Assembly (NCBI GenBank): GCA_017302355.1
Contig: JAFLDQ010000132.1
Coordinates: forward strand, 1-9,868
Source of the DNA: Dechloromonas sp.
GTDB lineage: Bacteria > Pseudomonadota > Gammaproteobacteria > Burkholderiales > Rhodocyclaceae
Length of the DNA: 9,868 nucleotides
Direction: 5' to 3'
Below the pieces are notes generated by a model, which saw only the letters and a program-made list of their open reading frames with translations, ran no database searches and was not told the origin of the DNA. Position 1 is the first letter of the stretch. Each line of letters begins with the position of its first letter. Below, piece after piece: positions 7,184 to 9,868 of the stretch. Made by a program: the position numbers and the translations under genes.

Positions 7184-8398
7184 TCAGCCGGCTCTTGTCA
7201 GCCACGCGCGCACCCCATCCCCTGCGGCACAGCCAGTGGCGAAGCAGGCGGTCAGCAGATAGCCGCCGGTCGGCGCCTCCCAATCCAGCATCTCGCCGGC
7301 GCAGAAGACGCCGGGCAGATCGCGCAGCATCAGGTTTTCGTCGAGCGCCGCGAAGGCAACCCCGCCCGCCGTGCTGATCGCCTCGTCGAGCGGCCGCGCG
7401 GCCGTCACCGGCATGGGCAGCGCCTTGATCGCGGCGGCCAGCGCGGCAGCTGCGGTCGACCCGTCGATTTCCCCGAATTCGCGTAACAGCCCGGCCTTGA
7501 CGCCGTCGATCCCCGCCCGCCGGCGCAGGTGGCTGGCCAGCGAATCGCGGCCGCGCGGCCGGGCGAGGTCGGCGCTCAGGCGTTCCAGCGTCTTGCCGGG
7601 CGTCAGGTCGAGATGGAGCACGGCGCATCCCGTCGTTTCCAGCGCGTCGCGCAACGGCGCCGACAAGGCGTAGACCAGCCCACCCTCGATGCCGCCGGCC
7701 GTGATGTTGAATTCGCCCTGCTGGCGCCGATCGGCCACCGACGCGACCACCGGCTTGACCGGCTGGCCGGCATGGCGCTCGCTGAAATGCGCGCTCCAGG
7801 CGACGTCGAAGCCGCAATTGGCGGACTTGAGCGGCGCCACGGGAATGCCGCGCGCAACCAGCAGCGGCACCCAGGCGCCATCCGACCCGAGCTTCGCCCA
7901 ACTGCCGCCGCCCAGCGCCAGGATCGTCGCGTCGGCGGCGACCCGCGTTTCGCCCTTCGGCGTCGCGAAGCGCAAGGCGCCGTCGTCGGCCCAGCCGAGC
8001 CAGCGATGGCGGACATGAAACTGCGCGCCGCGCTGGCGCAGCCGGTGCAACCAGGCGCGCAGCAGGGGCGCCGCCTTCATCCCGGTCGGAAAGACGCGGC
8101 CCGAGGTGCCGACGAAGGTCGCGATGCCGAGGCCGTGAATCCACTCGCGCAACTGCTGCGGGCCGAAGCGTTCCAGCAGCGGCGCGATGACAGCCTGCCG
8201 GCTGCCGTAACGCCCGGCGAAATCGGCCAGCGGCTCGGCGTGCGTGATGTTCATGCCACCCTTGCCGGCCATCAGGAACTTGCGGCCGGGCGACGGCATG
8301 GCATCGAAAATGAGCACTTTTTGGCCGTCGACCGCAACCAGCCGTTCGGCCGCCATCAGGCCGGCCGGCCCGGCGCCGACGATGGCGACGCGCCGCAT
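7184..8398 (-). CDS. HI0933-like FAD-binding flavoprotein (TIGR03862 family)
   Basis: A 404-residue predicted FAD-dependent oxidoreductase of the HI0933/YhiN type, most like the TIGR03862 (PP_4765) group. Seen: the Rossmann motif GAGPAG (8-13) with the following strand ending VLIFDAMPSPGRK, the family signature GRKFLMAGKGGMNITH (38-53), TILALGGGSWAKLGSDG in the middle, and the C-terminal FAD contact region GVFCAGEMLDWEAPTGGY (363-380) followed by LLTACFATG. The substrate and physiological role of this family are not established; members are loosely described as flavoproteins or aminoacetone-oxidase-like. ATG 8398 overlaps the stop of the transglutaminase gene (TGATG), so it is the third gene of the alpha-E / transglutaminase unit. 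A functional link to them is unknown. Confidence 0.92.
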   Translation of the reverse strand: MRRVAIVGAGPAGLMAAERLVAVDGQKVLIFDAMPSPGRKFLMAGKGGMNITHAEPLADFAGRYGSRQAVIAPLLERFGPQQLREWIHGLGIATFVGTSGRVFPTGMKAAPLLRAWLHRLRQRGAQFHVRHRWLGWADDGALRFATPKGETRVAADATILALGGGSWAKLGSDGAWVPLLVARGIPVAPLKSANCGFDVAWSAHFSERHAGQPVKPVVASVADRRQQGEFNITAGGIEGGLVYALSAPLRDALETTGCAVLHLDLTPGKTLERLSADLARPRGRDSLASHLRRRAGIDGVKAGLLREFGEIDGSTAAAALAAAIKALPMPVTAARPLDEAISTAGGVAFAALDENLMLRDLPGVFCAGEMLDWEAPTGGYLLTACFATGCAAGDGVRAWLTRAG

Positions 8399-9408
8399 CA
8401 GGCGGCGACCGGCCCTGATTCCTGCAAGCCTGCCGGATCTTGCGGCGTCGCCGGTTCGTCGTCAACGTCGGACGTTGCGAGCGCGGCAGCCGGCGGTGGT
8501 TCCCCGTCGAGCGGCGTCACCGTCACCGCGACCTCGGGCTCGGCCCCCCCGCCGCCGAGGATGATGCCGCGCAACGGCGAGATGTCGCTGAAATCGCGGC
8601 CAATGGCGACGGTGATGTGTTCGGTATCCGGCAGCAGGTTGTTGGTCGGATCGAAATCGACCCAGCCGTTGCCGAATCCGGGGGCGTAGACCGAAACCCA
8701 GGCGTGCGAGGCGTCGGCCCCGACCAGTCGCGGCTTGCCCGGCGGCGGCCGGGTCACCAGATAACCGCTGACGTAGCGCGCGGCGAGGCCGATGGCGCGC
8801 AGGCAGGCGATCATCAGGTGGGCGAAGTCCTGGCAGACGCCGCGCTTCTTCTCCAGGACTTCCATGACCGGAGTCGATACCGTGGTCGCCTCCGGGTCGA
8901 ACTTGACTTCCCGGAATATCCTGGCCATCAGCGCCTGCGCGCCGGCCAGCACCGGCGTTCCGGGCGGGAAGCAGCCGGCGGCATAGTCGGCCAGCTCGCG
9001 CTTGATCCGGACATGGGCGCTCTCGAAAAGAAAGCGCAGCGCATCGAGATCCTCCGGCCGCGGCGGCGCCGCAGCATAGGCGAGACGGGCGCGCACCGAC
9101 TCCCAGGGCGGCGATTTCTCGATCTGCCCGGGCCGGTACGGGGTCACGGCGATGGTCATCGCCGAACGAATGCGCAGGGTGTCATGCGGGGCGTCGAAGG
9201 CGATCCAGGTCACCGGATTGCCGAAGGCGTCGTGTCCGTCGCGCCGCCATGCCGGCGCCGGGTCGATGTCGATGCGCTGCTCCTCGACCTGCTGCCACGC
9301 CAGCGCACGTGGCGCCAGGTGAAGGTGCTGCTGCGACAGCGAGACGCTGCTGCCGTAGTCGTAGCGCGTCTCGTGCAGCACGTGATAGCGAAGCGGCGGG
9401 CGAACCAT
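8398..9408 (-). CDS. Transglutaminase-like cysteine peptidase family protein
   Basis: A 336-residue protein. Seen: an N-terminal beta-rich domain opening RYHVLHETRYDYGSSVSLSQQHLHLAPR (from residue 7), typical of the bacterial transglutaminase N-terminal region. The transglutaminase core follows with the full triad: Cys192 in KRGVCQDFAHLMIACLR, His235 in DASHAWVSVY, Asp253 in WVDFDPTNN. The C-terminal motif GRDFSDISPLRGIILGGG is also a family hallmark. The last ~35 residues (after about 300) are a Pro/Ala/Asp-rich tail with no fold signal. These proteins belong to the alpha-E / circularly permuted ATP-grasp cluster, sometimes with the proteasome-like Anbu peptidase, and are thought to act on peptide or isopeptide bonds; the substrate is unknown. 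ATG 9408 is chosen because homology begins there and the gene upstream ends 2 nt earlier. The frame is open further upstream, but that part overlaps the alpha-E gene. Confidence 0.95.
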   Translation of the reverse strand: MVRPPLRYHVLHETRYDYGSSVSLSQQHLHLAPRALAWQQVEEQRIDIDPAPAWRRDGHDAFGNPVTWIAFDAPHDTLRIRSAMTIAVTPYRPGQIEKSPPWESVRARLAYAAAPPRPEDLDALRFLFESAHVRIKRELADYAAGCFPPGTPVLAGAQALMARIFREVKFDPEATTVSTPVMEVLEKKRGVCQDFAHLMIACLRAIGLAARYVSGYLVTRPPPGKPRLVGADASHAWVSVYAPGFGNGWVDFDPTNNLLPDTEHITVAIGRDFSDISPLRGIILGGGGAEPEVAVTVTPLDGEPPPAAALATSDVDDEPATPQDPAGLQESGPVAA

Positions 9409-9410
9409 GC

Positions 9411-9868
9411 TCACAGGGCCATCGTCTGCCGGCTCACATCCGACACATGGGTGAAATAGCGCATCGCCAGCCAGTCGGAAAGATCTCCCGAGGCGGTGTC
9501 GAGTTGTTCGAGGAGGGCCGCCAGATCGCCGCACGGCGAACAGTTGCGGCATTCGCTGAACTGCAGGTTCTCGAAGCGCCCGAGATCGAAGGCGCGCAGG
9601 CGCTTCAGCGCGGCGGGCAGCTTGCCGTCGCTGGTCGCGTCGAGTTCGCGCGCCATGCGCTCGAGGTAGCGGGAGAGCACCCTGGCCTGGAAGATGACCC
9701 CGTGCGGATTGTTGTCGTCGAAGATCAGGAGGTCGAGGACAGGCAGCAGTTCCGGCGGGCGGGAATAGCGCGAGCGGTAGGTGATGATCGAGTCGGCCAG
9801 TTCGAGCAGCCACTCGAGGGCGCCCGGGCCGCGGGTCGACGGCATGCGCAGGAAACCGGCCAGCACCT
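9411..9868 (-). CDS. Alpha-E domain protein (DUF403), C-terminal part, runs off window
   Basis: The last ~152 residues of an alpha-helical alpha-E (DUF403) protein; the start lies beyond the right edge. Seen: a helix-rich sequence with ALEWLLELADSIITYRSRY, then PVLDLLIFDDNNPHGVIFQARVL (the conserved D-x-x-N-P region of the family), and a helical end with DWLAMRYFTHV. A CRNCSPCGD segment (three Cys) lies in a loop at about two thirds of the visible part. The stop is 2 nt before the transglutaminase ATG, so the two are co-transcribed and coupled. Alpha-E proteins are nearly always encoded with a transglutaminase and an ATP-grasp ligase, and the system is proposed to build or modify a peptide. 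Biochemical role is unproven. Confidence 0.9.
   Translation of the reverse strand, partial: VLAGFLRMPSTRGPGALEWLLELADSIITYRSRYSRPPELLPVLDLLIFDDNNPHGVIFQARVLSRYLERMARELDATSDGKLPAALKRLRAFDLGRFENLQFSECRNCSPCGDLAALLEQLDTASGDLSDWLAMRYFTHVSDVSRQTMAL

Noticed and set aside
7529..9459. Long + strand open frames opposite the flavoprotein and transglutaminase genes
   Set aside because: The - strand genes have complete catalytic and cofactor motifs; the + strand readings are Arg/Ala-rich with no recognisable fold.

Overview
The window is high-GC, densely coded bacterial DNA and most resembles a betaproteobacterium. Rhodocyclales/Accumulibacter-like is my inference from Rho, L31 and the orn / M48 protease / rsgA neighbourhood; no database was searched. 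Nearly all genes sit nose to tail with 1-4 nt overlaps or very short gaps. No tRNA, rRNA, CRISPR array or insertion sequence is visible.

Left edge (1-640): the tail of an unidentified gene, a 59-residue protein with a prepilin-type (class III) leader, and the first part of a CpaB/RcpC-type SAF-domain protein. This is a fragment of a Flp/Tad pilus locus. CpaB homology ends at about 638 and, in another frame, Rho homology starts in mid-domain at about 625. The first ~100 residues of Rho, its own start and any thioredoxin neighbour are absent. The junction lies in a short GC-rich stretch that fits both genes, so it is either a deletion or rearrangement by microhomology or, more simply, a chimeric assembly join.

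Housekeeping block (about 625-6326): rho (truncated), rpmE (ribosomal protein L31, with its own promoter and intrinsic terminator), and an ArnT-like membrane glycosyltransferase, all on +. These face orn (oligoribonuclease) on -. Diverging from orn is a two-gene unit on +: a membrane M48 (Ste24-like) metalloprotease overlapping rsgA, the 30S-subunit assembly GTPase. RNA turnover (Orn, Rho), ribosome assembly (L31, RsgA) and envelope functions (glycosyltransferase, M48 protease) are interleaved.

Toxin-antitoxin island (about 6327-7145): a less GC-rich 238-nt leader, then a ParD-type antitoxin and a ParE-type toxin with overlapping stop and start codons. It looks like an accessory insertion between rsgA and the next operon.

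Right block (7184-9868, - strand): read in its own direction, an alpha-E (DUF403) protein running off the window edge, a transglutaminase-like protein with an intact Cys-His-Asp triad, and a TIGR03862/HI0933-like flavoprotein. The first two belong to the widespread alpha-E / transglutaminase / ATP-grasp module; the ATP-grasp partner would be expected just beyond position 9868. I see no convincing wholly new system. The observations most worth checking are the cpaB-rho junction, the prepilin-like small protein and the putative parDE operator.
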